Positions 49,804 to 60,860 of a DNA stretch of 64,000 nucleotides are shown one piece after another. Position 1 is the first letter of the stretch; each line of letters begins with the position of its first letter. The notes under the pieces were generated by a model that was not told the origin of the DNA, did no database searches, and was given only the letters and a program-made list of their open reading frames with translations. This DNA comes from Chondrus crispus. Its lineage: Eukaryota; Rhodophyta; Florideophyceae; Gigartinales; Gigartinaceae. Position numbers and translations under genes: made by a program. The stretch lies in assembly GCF_000350225.1 (NCBI RefSeq), contig NW_005179244.1, forward strand, positions 7,194-71,193, given 5' to 3'.

Positions 49804-52800
49804 ATGTGGAACAGTTTCGGAGCTATCCGTGATCGCGTCCGCGACAACGCAAAAGTCGTCCGTGAAAACGCCAGGGCTGCTGCCCAGGTAGCCCAGGGCG
49901 TGCTTATTGCGGCCGCCGCAGAGGACGATGAACCCGCGTTCCCGGCCAACAACAGCCCGGACGCCCATCACCACCAAGAAAGAGACGAATGGGATCAGAA
50001 GCTAGCTAATGACCGGGATGGGAACAATGTCTTTGCCGCCCCTCCACCGGATGGCATCGCTCCGCCGCCACCGCCGACAAGCGAAGCCACTTTCGAACCC
50101 CCGCCACCTCCGCCTGATACTGCCCCGCCGCTACCACCAACGGACATCTCTGCGGAACTTCCAGCGGCGATGCCTGTGAGAGCGCCGCGGACACGTACGA
50201 AGCGATACGTTGAAGCGGGTCTCACACAACCGCATGTTGTTGCTGCTGTACCTCCCAGGCCCACGATGAACATATTTCGGCCCCCACCACCCGATGTGAG
50301 TCACGAAGATGTCACGGAGGATTCTCTTCCTGAAGAAACTCCAGACCCTATTCCACCTGTACCTCAGGATCAGTTCGCCGCGGAGCAGAAGCAGGATGAC
50401 CTCACGGAATGGGGGGATGGTTGGGGAATGTCGACAGAGGAACAAACTACGCACCCTGAGAATGAATTTGAAGGTTGGGGGGAACAAGCGCCGGAACCTG
50501 AGCCGAATCACCAGCACCCAGCACGTAACGTCGAGGGAAACGACACTCAGCTTGGGTTCCGTGATTTGCAGGACTCAAATGAACGAGTACCAGAATCCCA
50601 AATGGATGCACAAGGCGTAGGTCCTGCTGGAGAACAGCAGGATCATGCTCATGAGTGTCCAGGCCTAGGCGTGGAACCAAACGCAATAGACACTGTTCCC
50701 GAAGCAACTGCCGAAGTCTCACCGGTGAACGCCGACAATACGCATACAGCTCACAGCGTACCAAATGACTGGAATAGCGGTGTGGGAGATGGGTGGAATG
50801 CTCCGGCTGAGGAGAATTCACGTGACAATGGGGGTGTTCTCGATGCGAACGACGCGGACGACAACGTGCTTAGGTGGTGGGTTCCTCCTCGGATTGAGCC
50901 AGACGGGAGCGATGATGGCTGGAACGTCCCGGCGCCAGTAGGGACGGTTGAAGATGCTGACGGTTGGGGTGTTCCTGCCCAAGATACGAATCCTGAGGAC
51001 TTATCTGCTTGGAATATTCCGACTCACGGTGAGGCAGCCGCGGGTACCGAAAGTTTCACCACTGCTGAAACAGACAAGAAGACTACCGAGGTGGAGAATT
51101 CGGAAAATATTGTTCAGCCGGACGCACAAATTAGCGCCAGTGCACATGATGCGACTGAACAATCCGGGGAGAATAACAATGTTTATGACCCGGAATTCCT
51201 GAAAGAGCAACCACCATTTGGGCCGAGCTCACCACCTCCTGTGGACCCCGAGAGTCATGCAGATGGAAACCGAGACGAAAATCTGTCGATGCCAGGCGAG
51301 GAAACGATAGAGCCTTCTTTGAACGGGCCGCTCGTCACTGAAGAACAAGCAAGGGGTGCAAGTAGGGCTAAAGTCGTAGAAACAGCTGAAGAAGATGGGA
51401 AAGCAAATAGCCAAGTCTGGGATGACACAAGGGAAGAAAGCCATGCGGTGCCAAATAGTGGTACAGTAGAGTCAGTCGGCTGGGTGCAATCGGATGTAAG
51501 GGAGAGTGCAACTGCCGATGCAGGTGTAGACTGGTTCTCAGGTCAGTCTGTGCAGCCCGAAACTAGCGACCCCACGCAGTCGGAGGTAAGCGCATCGGAT
51601 GAATTGTTTGGGAGTAACACGGACAGCAATCTGCATCGTGAGGAGCAAGTCTCGCTTCCGGTTCCAGAATCAGCACAGTTTCACGCAGAGGAGTGGAATG
51701 CAGTCGGTCAGCAAACAAGCAAAGACTCTACTATTTCTGATCGCACTGTAGGTGGAAATCCAAGCAGCGCCACATCTGCATTCCGAACGAACGAAACGAA
51801 AGACGAAAGCCGTCTACATGCTGAACATGCAAACTCCGGGGTGCCGGGGGCGGTTGGTGCAAGCGGGGCAAATTTGCCCTCGGGTGCGCCTGGGTCGGCA
51901 GAGCAGATCGAGGAAAGTGCAGCAAACATGATTGCGAGTACTTTCGGGGTACCCGCGCCTGCGAGGCCATTGGCACAGCCACTACTGCACAGTGATGATG
52001 CATTGACGCCTGTTGTTCATGCGCAAGACGAGAATGTTGCGATCATAGTCGGTTTGCGCGCCGAAGTCGAAAGCCTTCGAATTGAAAGAGACGCTGCAAT
52101 AACGTCCCAGATCTCTAGTGATCAGAGCATTGGGAACCTTGAGCGATCAATGCTTGAGCTGAGGAAGGATTTGGAGAGAAAATCCAAAAACTTTGAAGCG
52201 TTGCAGTCAGAGCTAGATGGACTTCTCAGTCAAAGAGATCAACTGGCGCAAGAAAAGATCGAGGCTGAGAAGGAACGTGATTCTGCTGTACATCAGGGCG
52301 GAGAGGGGATTCGTGAAGCGCGTGGAGTAATTGAGGCAATGCGAAGTACTCAAGGTATTGCGGAGAGACGTGAGGCAGTGATATCTGAACAGATAGAAGC
52401 TCTTCGAAGTGACCTGGATCGTATCTCAGAGGAAAGAAATTCTTTCCTGGAGGAGTCGAATGGGTTAAAGAACAGGTTGCAAGAGGCGGAATCTGATGCA
52501 AGAATAAGAGAGGAGGAGCTCATGCAGCAGATTCGATTCATCGAAAATGAAAATGAAATAGCAAAACTGGAGCGAGAAAAGGCCATGACCGCGAGCAAAT
52601 TTCACATACAGGAGCACAAGGACCTCCTAGAAGTTGAACAGTCCACATGTCTTTCACTGACGGCTCGGGAATCAAGAATACGAGAACTGGAAGATGCAAT
52701 TGAGGATTTGCACCGAGAACGGGATGAGGAGCTCATCAGGATCGAAGCCTTTTCGTCTCAGATGAAGGATATGAAGGAAAGGACGAAAAATGTCATCCAG

Positions 52801-55755
52801 GAGCGAAACGACCTTTACGACGAGAAGCTTGACCTTGAAAGAAAAGTAGAAAGTCTTGCTGCGAGCGGGGAGCAAACGCAGAGAGAACTCATGGATACGA
52901 ATAGAGAAAAGTCCTCAATACTGAGTGAGCGTGATGAAGCCAGGCAAAGGTACGGTGCTTTGCGGGATCAGTTGAAAGATATGACTAATCAACTGGAATC
53001 ACTGTCTTTAGAGAGGAACGAATTGCTGCAGGAACGCACCTCGTTAGTGACGGGATCCTCAACAATTTCGGAGAAAGAAAAGACACTCGCAGAAGAAAGT
53101 CAGCGGAAAACCTCTCAGATTGCGTTGTTGCAGCGTAAGGTGACAGCTGCGGGAGCGAAAATTGAAAAGCTCACCCTTCAGAGAGCAGTTTTCCAGCGGC
53201 AACGTGATGAGGCTGGTGCGAGATTACGAGCGGCGGGCTCAGAATTTGCTACGCTGCACAGCAAGTTGCAATCAGCAACAGAGGGTCGCGATACATTGCA
53301 GAAGACCGTAGTCTCCCTTCGAGACGAAAAAGATGCCTCTCTAGCTCGCGTTCAAGAACTCTCCGAGGTTGCCGCACAAAAACTGGTTGTGGAAGAAAAT
53401 TTAGCTGCAACCTCAAAACAGCTTGAAAGCCTGCAACAAGACTTGGCCAGTACACGAGAAGAACTCGGTAAAGTGAAGGAGAGCCGATTCGACTTGCAGC
53501 AAAGGTGTTCAACTATTACCACAGATATGGAGCGAACGCAAGCGCAACTTGAAATTGCGGCCCGCGAACGAGATCAGCTACAGTCTCAACTAGGTACCGT
53601 GAAGGCAGACAAGAAATTACTGCAGCAGACAGTTAAAGAACACCAGAATGCCATCGCCGAAGCTGAAACGAAACAAAAATCAGTTGAGGCTGAACTGTTG
53701 ACGAACAGAGAAAAAGCAGCTTTAGATGTTGGAATTGCCAAAGCAGAACTGGCTGGTGAGCAAAAGGCTAGAATGGAGCATGTTGCTCAACTTAAAGAAA
53801 TTCAAGATATTATGAAGGAGGAATCTGTTACCAAGGGAAGAATGAGGGAATCCGCCATTTCATCCCTTCGCTCTGGTAGGCATGAATTGGAAAACGGGAG
53901 CGTGGTGCCCAGTATTGCATCCTTCTTACCCATTATTGATTCTATCATCAAGTCGACTGATGGGAAGGAGGATGTCTCGGTACTAACTAGGTCAACAGGT
54001 GAAGTCTTTGTGAAGCTTTGTACTGAAGCGTGCAAGGTCGCCAACAGTCTAGCAACTCTGAAGGTGACGGCCGCAGAGGCTGTCCAAAAACTGGAAGTAG
54101 CAGAAGCAGCTAAATCTGAGATGACTGCCAGGGAAGCAGAGCTTCATCAAGCGCAGGTTATGTCGGAGCAGAAGTCAAAAGACTTTCAGGTCCTACAAGA
54201 GGAAAAGCAGTCCCTGGATACCCGGTGTGAGGCTCTCCAAGAAAGGCTTGAGCAGTCGGAAGCCAACGTATTGGCTCTACATGCTGAGACGCGTGATATC
54301 ACAAAGAAGATGGAGACTGAAATTGAACGAGAGGCTCATGCGTCAGCAGAAGAACGGGCTCACCTCACAGGAGAAATCGCGAAGATCACCTCGAACCTTA
54401 ACTCCATATGGGTTATGCTGCAGAAAGCACTCACTAATCACCAAATCAATATCTACAGAGATGACATCAACGATTCTGACGAAACATCGGAAACGAACAA
54501 CGTGGCTATGCTGACTTTGCGAGCGACAGCTTCAGTTGTTGCAGAACTAGAGCGGAACCGAACCCAAGCAGAGGACATAGCCCAGCGACTAGCAACAGCT
54601 GAGGCAGAGATCACTCGATTAGTTGATCGAGCTGAAATTGCAGAACAGGAACGAGACGTGTATAGAGGAACGAACGAGCGTCTTGAAAAGAAGTCTACTC
54701 TTGCGTTTGCGGAAGGTGAAGAGAAGGCGAAATCCCAGCTTGAACAGAGCATTGTCCATATTGAAGACGAGCTCGAAGATACGAAAGAGCAACTCAGAAG
54801 AGTAACTGAGAAGGCAGCGAGGTCGGAAAAGGAAGCCGGGGAGCTACGAGCACTCTGTAGTAAGCTTACTGCACAGTTCAACGGTCGTACTAACGAGCTT
54901 GATGAAGCGGAAGAGAAAGTTGTTTATCTCCAAGACCAGGTGACAAACCTAGAGGAGGACCTTGACGAATCACATCGAAGGTTGAAAGTTCTCCAAGAAG
55001 AAGCAACTCAAGCAAGAAAGAATGATGTGGACCGTTTAAGTTCTGCACTACGAGAGACAATAAAGCAGGTTGAGTCTCTGGAAAACGAATGTGCAAGACT
55101 AAGAGAGGCATGTGATGTAGCTGAAAATAGCGCAAGAGAGAGTGAATTCTTGGCTGAAACCCATCAGAAAGCGGAGGAAAATTTGCAAATAGCTATTGAG
55201 CAGTTGGAAGCGGCAGAAGACTCTGCTGTCGAACAAAGAACAATTGAATTGCAAAAGAGGGTTGAGGATGCCGAAGAGCGATGTGCCAAAGCGCTTGAAA
55301 AGGAGGCTAAAGCGACGATGAGTCAGGACAAGCTTACAATTCGAGATGAAGAAATCAAGGAATTAAGAGGGGCGATTGGTCGACTTGCAGACGAGCGGGT
55401 AGAGCTGAAACTTGAACTCGAGAAGAGTTTGTCGCGATTGAACCACCCAGATGCCGGAGGTCAACTCGTCGACAGAAGAGTTGTGAGGCAGCTGTTGATA
55501 AGTTATTTCCGAGTAGGCTCGATTCGAAGAAGAGATGTACTGGAGTTAATGTCTCGTATGTTAGCTTTCTCAGACGCAGACAACGTTGCGGTCGGCCTCA
55601 AGCGTCGAGCTTTGATGGATCGTATCGGGTCTCTGGTGCAACCACCAGAGCTCGACGATGCAACACTACCGCCTCTCGGGACGGTCAGCGACAAGTGGAT
55701 AGAGTTTCTGATGAATGAAACTGAGGAAGGGGACGAACAAGCTAAGGCTTGGTAA
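49804..55755 (+). CDS. GMAP-210/Rud3-type golgin
   Basis: A 1,983-residue single-exon protein, probably a Golgi tether that captures vesicles. The N-terminus WNSFGAIRDRVRDNAKVV could be an amphipathic membrane-sensing helix like the ALPS of GMAP-210. Residues ~30-720 are acidic, proline-rich and unstructured. About seven Trp motifs lie at ~200-410 (GDGWGMS, FEGWGEQ, GDGWNAPA, DDGWNVPA, ADGWGVPA, LSAWNIP). Residues ~740-1870 are almost continuous coiled coil. The C-terminus has a GRAB-type domain, VDRRVVRQLLISYFRVGSIR then DVLELMSRMLAFSDAD and VGLKRR, which in GMAP-210 and Rud3 binds ARF1-GTP. This domain gives the assignment; the rest is generic. ATG 49804 opens the amphipathic helix. Confidence 0.8.
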   Translation: MWNSFGAIRDRVRDNAKVVRENARAAAQVAQGVLIAAAAEDDEPAFPANNSPDAHHHQERDEWDQKLANDRDGNNVFAAPPPDGIAPPPPPTSEATFEPPPPPPDTAPPLPPTDISAELPAAMPVRAPRTRTKRYVEAGLTQPHVVAAVPPRPTMNIFRPPPPDVSHEDVTEDSLPEETPDPIPPVPQDQFAAEQKQDDLTEWGDGWGMSTEEQTTHPENEFEGWGEQAPEPEPNHQHPARNVEGNDTQLGFRDLQDSNERVPESQMDAQGVGPAGEQQDHAHECPGLGVEPNAIDTVPEATAEVSPVNADNTHTAHSVPNDWNSGVGDGWNAPAEENSRDNGGVLDANDADDNVLRWWVPPRIEPDGSDDGWNVPAPVGTVEDADGWGVPAQDTNPEDLSAWNIPTHGEAAAGTESFTTAETDKKTTEVENSENIVQPDAQISASAHDATEQSGENNNVYDPEFLKEQPPFGPSSPPPVDPESHADGNRDENLSMPGEETIEPSLNGPLVTEEQARGASRAKVVETAEEDGKANSQVWDDTREESHAVPNSGTVESVGWVQSDVRESATADAGVDWFSGQSVQPETSDPTQSEVSASDELFGSNTDSNLHREEQVSLPVPESAQFHAEEWNAVGQQTSKDSTISDRTVGGNPSSATSAFRTNETKDESRLHAEHANSGVPGAVGASGANLPSGAPGSAEQIEESAANMIASTFGVPAPARPLAQPLLHSDDALTPVVHAQDENVAIIVGLRAEVESLRIERDAAITSQISSDQSIGNLERSMLELRKDLERKSKNFEALQSELDGLLSQRDQLAQEKIEAEKERDSAVHQGGEGIREARGVIEAMRSTQGIAERREAVISEQIEALRSDLDRISEERNSFLEESNGLKNRLQEAESDARIREEELMQQIRFIENENEIAKLEREKAMTASKFHIQEHKDLLEVEQSTCLSLTARESRIRELEDAIEDLHRERDEELIRIEAFSSQMKDMKERTKNVIQERNDLYDEKLDLERKVESLAASGEQTQRELMDTNREKSSILSERDEARQRYGALRDQLKDMTNQLESLSLERNELLQERTSLVTGSSTISEKEKTLAEESQRKTSQIALLQRKVTAAGAKIEKLTLQRAVFQRQRDEAGARLRAAGSEFATLHSKLQSATEGRDTLQKTVVSLRDEKDASLARVQELSEVAAQKLVVEENLAATSKQLESLQQDLASTREELGKVKESRFDLQQRCSTITTDMERTQAQLEIAARERDQLQSQLGTVKADKKLLQQTVKEHQNAIAEAETKQKSVEAELLTNREKAALDVGIAKAELAGEQKARMEHVAQLKEIQDIMKEESVTKGRMRESAISSLRSGRHELENGSVVPSIASFLPIIDSIIKSTDGKEDVSVLTRSTGEVFVKLCTEACKVANSLATLKVTAAEAVQKLEVAEAAKSEMTAREAELHQAQVMSEQKSKDFQVLQEEKQSLDTRCEALQERLEQSEANVLALHAETRDITKKMETEIEREAHASAEERAHLTGEIAKITSNLNSIWVMLQKALTNHQINIYRDDINDSDETSETNNVAMLTLRATASVVAELERNRTQAEDIAQRLATAEAEITRLVDRAEIAEQERDVYRGTNERLEKKSTLAFAEGEEKAKSQLEQSIVHIEDELEDTKEQLRRVTEKAARSEKEAGELRALCSKLTAQFNGRTNELDEAEEKVVYLQDQVTNLEEDLDESHRRLKVLQEEATQARKNDVDRLSSALRETIKQVESLENECARLREACDVAENSARESEFLAETHQKAEENLQIAIEQLEAAEDSAVEQRTIELQKRVEDAEERCAKALEKEAKATMSQDKLTIRDEEIKELRGAIGRLADERVELKLELEKSLSRLNHPDAGGQLVDRRVVRQLLISYFRVGSIRRRDVLELMSRMLAFSDADNVAVGLKRRALMDRIGSLVQPPELDDATLPPLGTVSDKWIEFLMNETEEGDEQAKAW

Positions 55756-56684
55756 TTTTCTGTAGATCATCCTCGCTAAATATTGACTAGACCTTCAGCT
55801 ACACTCTCAGTTTCAGCTGCGTTTTTGATTAAGCGCATATTGCGTTTGCGTTTCCGAAGAGCAAAGTATCAAATAGAATTGAGCACTGCGTGCACGACGA
55901 GCATGACGACTGCTTCGCCTTTGACTTCCTATGCATTGGGTGACTGGCTCCTGTTCACGTCTTATGAATACTAGTCATGGATTGTTTGCAACTTGATAAC
56001 TTCCTTTTCATGTGTTTATCCTTCAACTCGGATCATTCTTTTGAATCCGAACGCTTAATTCGAACGGCGATGATGGTCCCTGAGGGATTGGGACGGACGG
56101 GATTCGCACGGGCGGGGTAATTTTGCAATGCTTGAGAAGCAGATTTGAACCCAGAATCTCAATGTTCATCTTAAGTTATAGTTATAAACCAGAGGGAGAA
56201 CCGAAACTGAGAAGACGTTGCACTCTCTTGTTCTTTCCTTCACCCACTCTCTGAAGGGCCTGGCAGTGCCAACAGAGCTTCGTTTAATAAAATTGCTCAT
56301 TTTTTTGTCTATACTATTAAAATAATGTGCTTTTCTATCAATCATATTTATCAATCATACCGTCATACCGTAAGTATCTGTGTGAGCAGACTTACAGAAA
56401 GCAGTTGGAAAGCCAATAATTTTAAGACTGGGGTGAAATGCGGCCAAAGATGAAGGCCAAGTGGATAGATCCAATTGGTTATTTCAGATTTTCGGGAGCT
56501 CACGTCAAGTCGCCGAGAGTGATGAACATAGGAGGTCGACTTCCTCGACGGCGTCTGCGCAGTAACGGTATTCAGTTTGGACAACATCTCTGCAAGGATA
56601 TAGCGCTCTCTTCGTTATCAGAGTGTTCATCGGCCTTCTACAAAGAAGGAAGAGCGCTGTCCGGTGTTGGATAGAAGACCAAAG
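55756..56684. other. Spacer golgin to S15
   Basis: No gene or long hairpin seen. A T-loop-like GGGTTCAAAT on the minus strand near 56145 was checked and has no tRNA around it. Confidence 0.5.
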
Positions 56685-57287
56685 ATGAATTCGCCAGCTT
56701 TTGCTACGCCTCAAGCTACTCCTTTGACTTCACGGACGACATTCTCTGGACTCTCTGTACCAAGATGCAGTGCCGCCGCTCCACGAGTGTACATTGTACC
56801 AGAAATGACTCGATTCGCACCTCGAATGCTTGCCGCCCCTTCCGAAGAAGTAGGGGAGAACAATACTGAAATCCCGACCACTGAAAGCATGATCGGGATC
56901 GATGATGCGCCAGTTGATATAGGTTCCGTTGCAACTGCAACAATGGAACCGGAGGAAGATGAAGACAGTGAATATGAGCCATGTGCCCCTCCGCAGCCTT
57001 TTATAAATGCGCAGAATGTATCGGCAGCGCAACAGAAATTCAAGCGACACGAGACGGATTCTGGGTCACCCGAGTTTCAGATCGCAACTTTAACGACGAG
57101 AATTGCTTATCTTACGGATCATCTCAAGAAAAACCCGAAGGACTTTTCGTCGACGAGAGGTTTATTGATGATGGTGTCGACGAGACGCAGGCTACTCAAG
57201 TTCTTAAAGAGAGAGGACGAGCAGCGGTTTACTGATATCATCGCCGGGCTGAATATTCGCGTTTCGCAGCAGATTCGTGAACTCTAA
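56685..57287 (+). CDS. rpsO: Ribosomal protein S15, organellar (plastid-type)
   Basis: A 200-residue protein whose last ~85 residues are a bacterial-type S15 of the small ribosomal subunit: [20 protein letters not shown], then [40 protein letters not shown] and a short tail. S15 binds 16S rRNA helices early in 30S assembly. Bacterial S15 has ~89 residues, so there is a ~115-residue N-terminal extension. Its first ~45 residues are Ser/Thr/Arg-rich like a transit peptide, followed by an acidic linker ([13 protein letters not shown]). Plastid is more likely than mitochondrion but not proven. ATG 56685 is the first methionine of the frame. Single exon. Confidence 0.9.
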   Translation: MNSPAFATPQATPLTSRTTFSGLSVPRCSAAAPRVYIVPEMTRFAPRMLAAPSEEVGENNTEIPTTESMIGIDDAPVDIGSVATATMEPEEDEDSEYEPCAPPQPFINAQNVSAAQQKFKRHETDSGSPEFQIATLTTRIAYLTDHLKKNPKDFSSTRGLLMMVSTRRRLLKFLKREDEQRFTDIIAGLNIRVSQQIREL

Positions 57288-58088
57288 TTTGTAGAGCGGA
57301 AAGTTCTGCGGGAGTGGGGACGCAAGTGCAGTTACGGCTTTATAAACTTGGATACCCTTTAATACACACATTGGGCTTTGTTCATGTCGCGTATGTTTTG
57401 GACTTGTGGCTCGTTTTAATCAATGTTGTCGACGATGGAAACTCCTGTCAATATTGTTGATGACTGGGATTCTATTTGCGTAGTTTTGAAAGTCTCGGTG
57501 TGCGGTAATCGAGGGAAGGGATAGGGGTCCTACTTGAACAGAGTGCTCCGTTGGCGCGGGCGTGGGAGATAGGCTGTATGAGTCGATTGACAGTCTGGTG
57601 CTGTGATGTGGGCCGGTAAATATTTTGTTAAAAAGGATAAATGTTTCGCAAAAATTCAGGCAGGGCGGAGCAGTGACTTTGCACTTCAACGCTTTACAGC
57701 GAGAAACAAATCGGTCGCAACGACTGCGTAAAGGTTGCCTCTTGACTTTCCCGGTGTGCACCCATCTTCACGCCCAGCGCCACTTGGGCGGCAACTGCAG
57801 CCCCGCATCACCTTCCGCGCCTCGATATCGCGGGCCAACTTCTTTCTCCTCCCAACTTATCGCTTGCCCACAATCCCACCTCACAGACGGTCCCGTCCCC
57901 TTCGTGCTACGCGATCCTACCCGCCCTTGTTACGTTGTCCCGGTTTCATCCCCAAATTCATACTGTCGCACTCCTAACGCCTTCCCCCACTCGCCTAGCC
58001 AAAACCCTCTACCTTCCCACCATCGCCCTTCATTCCTCTTCTCTACTCCCCTTCCTTTCCTTGCTCGCATACCCTACACACTCCCGCC
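57288..58088. other. Spacer and C-rich leader before PI4KB
   Basis: No gene. The last ~350 bp are strongly CT-rich on the plus strand up to ATG 58089. Confidence 0.5.
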
Positions 58089-60860
58089 ATGTGGAGCTCT
58101 TACGGCTTCCGTTCACCTATGACGAGTAACGATGCCTCCCGCTCCGCAAGCGGTACTGTCGAGATCAAGGTCCGCAATCTTGACGCTGAGCTTCCCGCCG
58201 CGCCTCCTTTGCAAACGCTCACTTCCTCCTCCCCGCCACCGCCAGCAGCACCTATGTCCATGGGCTGGCTTCTCCGTCTCTTTCGCTCTGACTTCTTTGA
58301 CGCCTTCATGGCAGTCACTTACCTCTATCGGTACCGCGAGTCGCGCGGCGTCCATGACTACCTCTGCAACGAGTTGTACCATCTTTCCGATGCAGACCTC
58401 GAAGCATTCATGCCGCAAGTCTGTAACTTGCTCGTCTATCATGCACGCGACTCGCCAGGCCTCGAGAGGTTTATCATGGACAAATGCGCCGACTCCATGC
58501 ACATGGCTCTCCAGGTTTTCTGGTTTCTTCAAGCGGCTGTTGAGGATGCCGCGAGAGCTGGAAATAAGACTGCGGAGGCACGCGTCAAGCTCTTGCGGAC
58601 GCGATGCGAGACAGCCGCTGTAAACGGCTCCCATCATGCCATGTTAGCAGCTGCGGCAAAGCGACTCTCATCGACCCTTGTTGCTACTGAGTCGCCTTTT
58701 TCCCCAAGGAGAAGGGAAGTCTCTGGTATCACCCTTTTTCCGTCATCAAGCGCTTCGCAGCTGAGTGTCAAGGGACTAAAACTCACCGCTGCTGTGCGAA
58801 AGGTCCACGTTGACAAGGAGGAACGTGAAGTAGGGTCCGACGTGCACAGGCCTGTGAAGAATGGTACCCAACGAAAAGACGAATGCGGCGATATTGATCA
58901 AGATCAAATTAGTCGTAATGAAGCCAGTGATGCTGATGACCCCAATGATGAGAATTGCGGCGAAGACACCGATGATGTCAAGCAGCTCGCTGCAACGTTA
59001 AAGAAAGCGTCGGTTGCTCAGGAAGATGAAGAAGCGGAGGGCGACGAAATCGTGTTGGCCGCCGCCGAACAAACTACCGAAAGTGACGTTCCCAATGAAC
59101 ATAGCTCTGAAAAGATCGAGCGGCGAGAAAATGGGATTGATTCTATTGCTGATTTCGACCCCGTTGCTTTACTAACTATGAAGCAAGAACGCTTCGATTA
59201 TTTTAACGATTCGATTTCGATAGCGAACGAATTTGTTCGTCTGTCAATGACCACAAAGGACCTGCCACAAGAACAACGACAATCCCATCTCTCCAATGGG
59301 CTGAACAATATCAATGATATTCTTCTGCGAAGAATGAAAGGGGAATCTGGAATACCATTGATACACGATTCTCCGGTTCCGAGTGCCGCGGAAGTGGCAA
59401 AACTCGGACTAAGCGCAGCTCTGAGAAGCGTGCACTTGCCACTTACAAGAGCAAGTTCTCAAGCGTTGCGAATTCTCAGAGTCAACTCGGAAGAGGCCGT
59501 AATATTAACTTCTCGAACACGCGCGCCTTACCTAGTCAACATTGAAGTTCTCCCAACAGACATGGTTTGTTCGGACAAGCTACTATTCTGTGAGCAGCGT
59601 ATTGTTAAACCGACAAAGCAGGTAAGGGAAGCATACTCAGAATCAAATGCGAATCCGCATCATTCTAGTATGGGCGAATCAAACCCTGCAACCGCTCATC
59701 AGACTGAGCAAGAAAGCCAAGTATCTGAGTTGAACACACCGTCATCAACTAAGAGTGAAGCCCGCCGCTCATTGCATGTTCGACGACTCAGTGAAATGAC
59801 ACCGGCAGAAAGACAAAAAGCGAATGTCCGGAAGAGCATTTATGGTGATGCATATTGCAGGCAGCCAGATGTTTTCAGTGAGGCAGAGAAGTTGTCAGAC
59901 TTAGCCGACTTGTCTCGCACAGATAGTGCAGAATACAAGGCACGCCAGGCTGTTATTTTGGGCGTTTATGGGGAGCTTTGGTCGTGGAAGGAGGAACGAA
60001 TTTTGTCCAAGTCCCCTTTTAAGGATCTTCAGAATACGCGCCTCATGCCCTTCATTGTGAAAGCTGGTGACGATTTGAGACAAGAGCAACTCGCCATCCA
60101 ATTGATTTCCCAGTTCTATAGCATTTTCCAAGAAGAGAATGTGGATGTCTTTTTGCGTCCCTTCACCGTAATGAGCGTGTCATCAGAAGCTGGGTTTGTC
60201 GAAGTGATTCCAGATTCCGTGTCTGTGCATTCGCTGAAGAAGAGAACACCCAATTTTGTTTCGTTACTGGACTACTTCGAAAGAGCTTTTGGTTCCATCG
60301 GTACTGATTCTTTCCGTGCCGCACAGCGAAGATTTATTCGTTCGATGGCGGCCTACTCTTTGGTAACGTACTTTTTGCAGATCAAGGATAGGCACAACGG
60401 GAACATCATGATTGATGTTAAGGGACGAATTATTCATATCGATTTCGGATTTATGCTCACAAATTCCCCAGGCGCGATAAAGTTCGAGAACGTGCCGTTT
60501 AAGCTGACAGAAGAATATTTGCAGGTGATCTGCGCCAAGAAGAACGTCCTAGATCTTGCAGAGTCATCCAAGACGGAAGGATATCGATACTTTCAAGAAT
60601 TATTCGTGATGGGCCTTCTTGCAGCACGAAAGCATTACGAGAAGATCACAACATTGGTCGAAATTATGACTGAGGGCACGACAATGCCGTGCATGACGGG
60701 GGGTCACTCAATCGTGGAGCATCTGCGAAGCAGATTTGCCGTGGGCATGCCAGAAGAGCAGTGTATCAATTTTGCTCTTGGACTAATTGAAGAATCAAGG
60801 CTATCGTGGAGATCGGCAAGCTATGATCGCTTCCAGGCATATTCCAACGGCTACCGATAG
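58089..60860 (+). CDS. PI4KB: Phosphatidylinositol 4-kinase beta (PIK1-type)
   Basis: A 923-residue lipid kinase that makes PI4P on the Golgi. The N-terminal helical (lipid-kinase-unique) domain is visible at ~55-160: LLRLFRSDFFDAFMAVTYLY, then YLCNELYHLSDADLEAF and CADSMHMALQVFWFLQA. A long acidic linker follows. The catalytic domain spans ~610-915, with FIVKAGDDLRQEQLAIQLIS at ~654, the catalytic loop DRHNGNIMID (~766) and the metal-binding HIDFGFML (~782). The end, NFALGLIEESRLSWRSASYD, also fits type III-beta kinases. It lies 0.8 kb from S15, with no shared function. Single exon; ATG 58089 (cgccATG). Confidence 0.95.
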   Translation: MWSSYGFRSPMTSNDASRSASGTVEIKVRNLDAELPAAPPLQTLTSSSPPPPAAPMSMGWLLRLFRSDFFDAFMAVTYLYRYRESRGVHDYLCNELYHLSDADLEAFMPQVCNLLVYHARDSPGLERFIMDKCADSMHMALQVFWFLQAAVEDAARAGNKTAEARVKLLRTRCETAAVNGSHHAMLAAAAKRLSSTLVATESPFSPRRREVSGITLFPSSSASQLSVKGLKLTAAVRKVHVDKEEREVGSDVHRPVKNGTQRKDECGDIDQDQISRNEASDADDPNDENCGEDTDDVKQLAATLKKASVAQEDEEAEGDEIVLAAAEQTTESDVPNEHSSEKIERRENGIDSIADFDPVALLTMKQERFDYFNDSISIANEFVRLSMTTKDLPQEQRQSHLSNGLNNINDILLRRMKGESGIPLIHDSPVPSAAEVAKLGLSAALRSVHLPLTRASSQALRILRVNSEEAVILTSRTRAPYLVNIEVLPTDMVCSDKLLFCEQRIVKPTKQVREAYSESNANPHHSSMGESNPATAHQTEQESQVSELNTPSSTKSEARRSLHVRRLSEMTPAERQKANVRKSIYGDAYCRQPDVFSEAEKLSDLADLSRTDSAEYKARQAVILGVYGELWSWKEERILSKSPFKDLQNTRLMPFIVKAGDDLRQEQLAIQLISQFYSIFQEENVDVFLRPFTVMSVSSEAGFVEVIPDSVSVHSLKKRTPNFVSLLDYFERAFGSIGTDSFRAAQRRFIRSMAAYSLVTYFLQIKDRHNGNIMIDVKGRIIHIDFGFMLTNSPGAIKFENVPFKLTEEYLQVICAKKNVLDLAESSKTEGYRYFQELFVMGLLAARKHYEKITTLVEIMTEGTTMPCMTGGHSIVEHLRSRFAVGMPEEQCINFALGLIEESRLSWRSASYDRFQAYSNGYR

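Noticed and set aside
56095-56160. Possible tRNA on the minus strand (GGGTTCAAAT T-loop-like)
   Set aside because: The T stem does not pair and no cloverleaf or A box is found around it.
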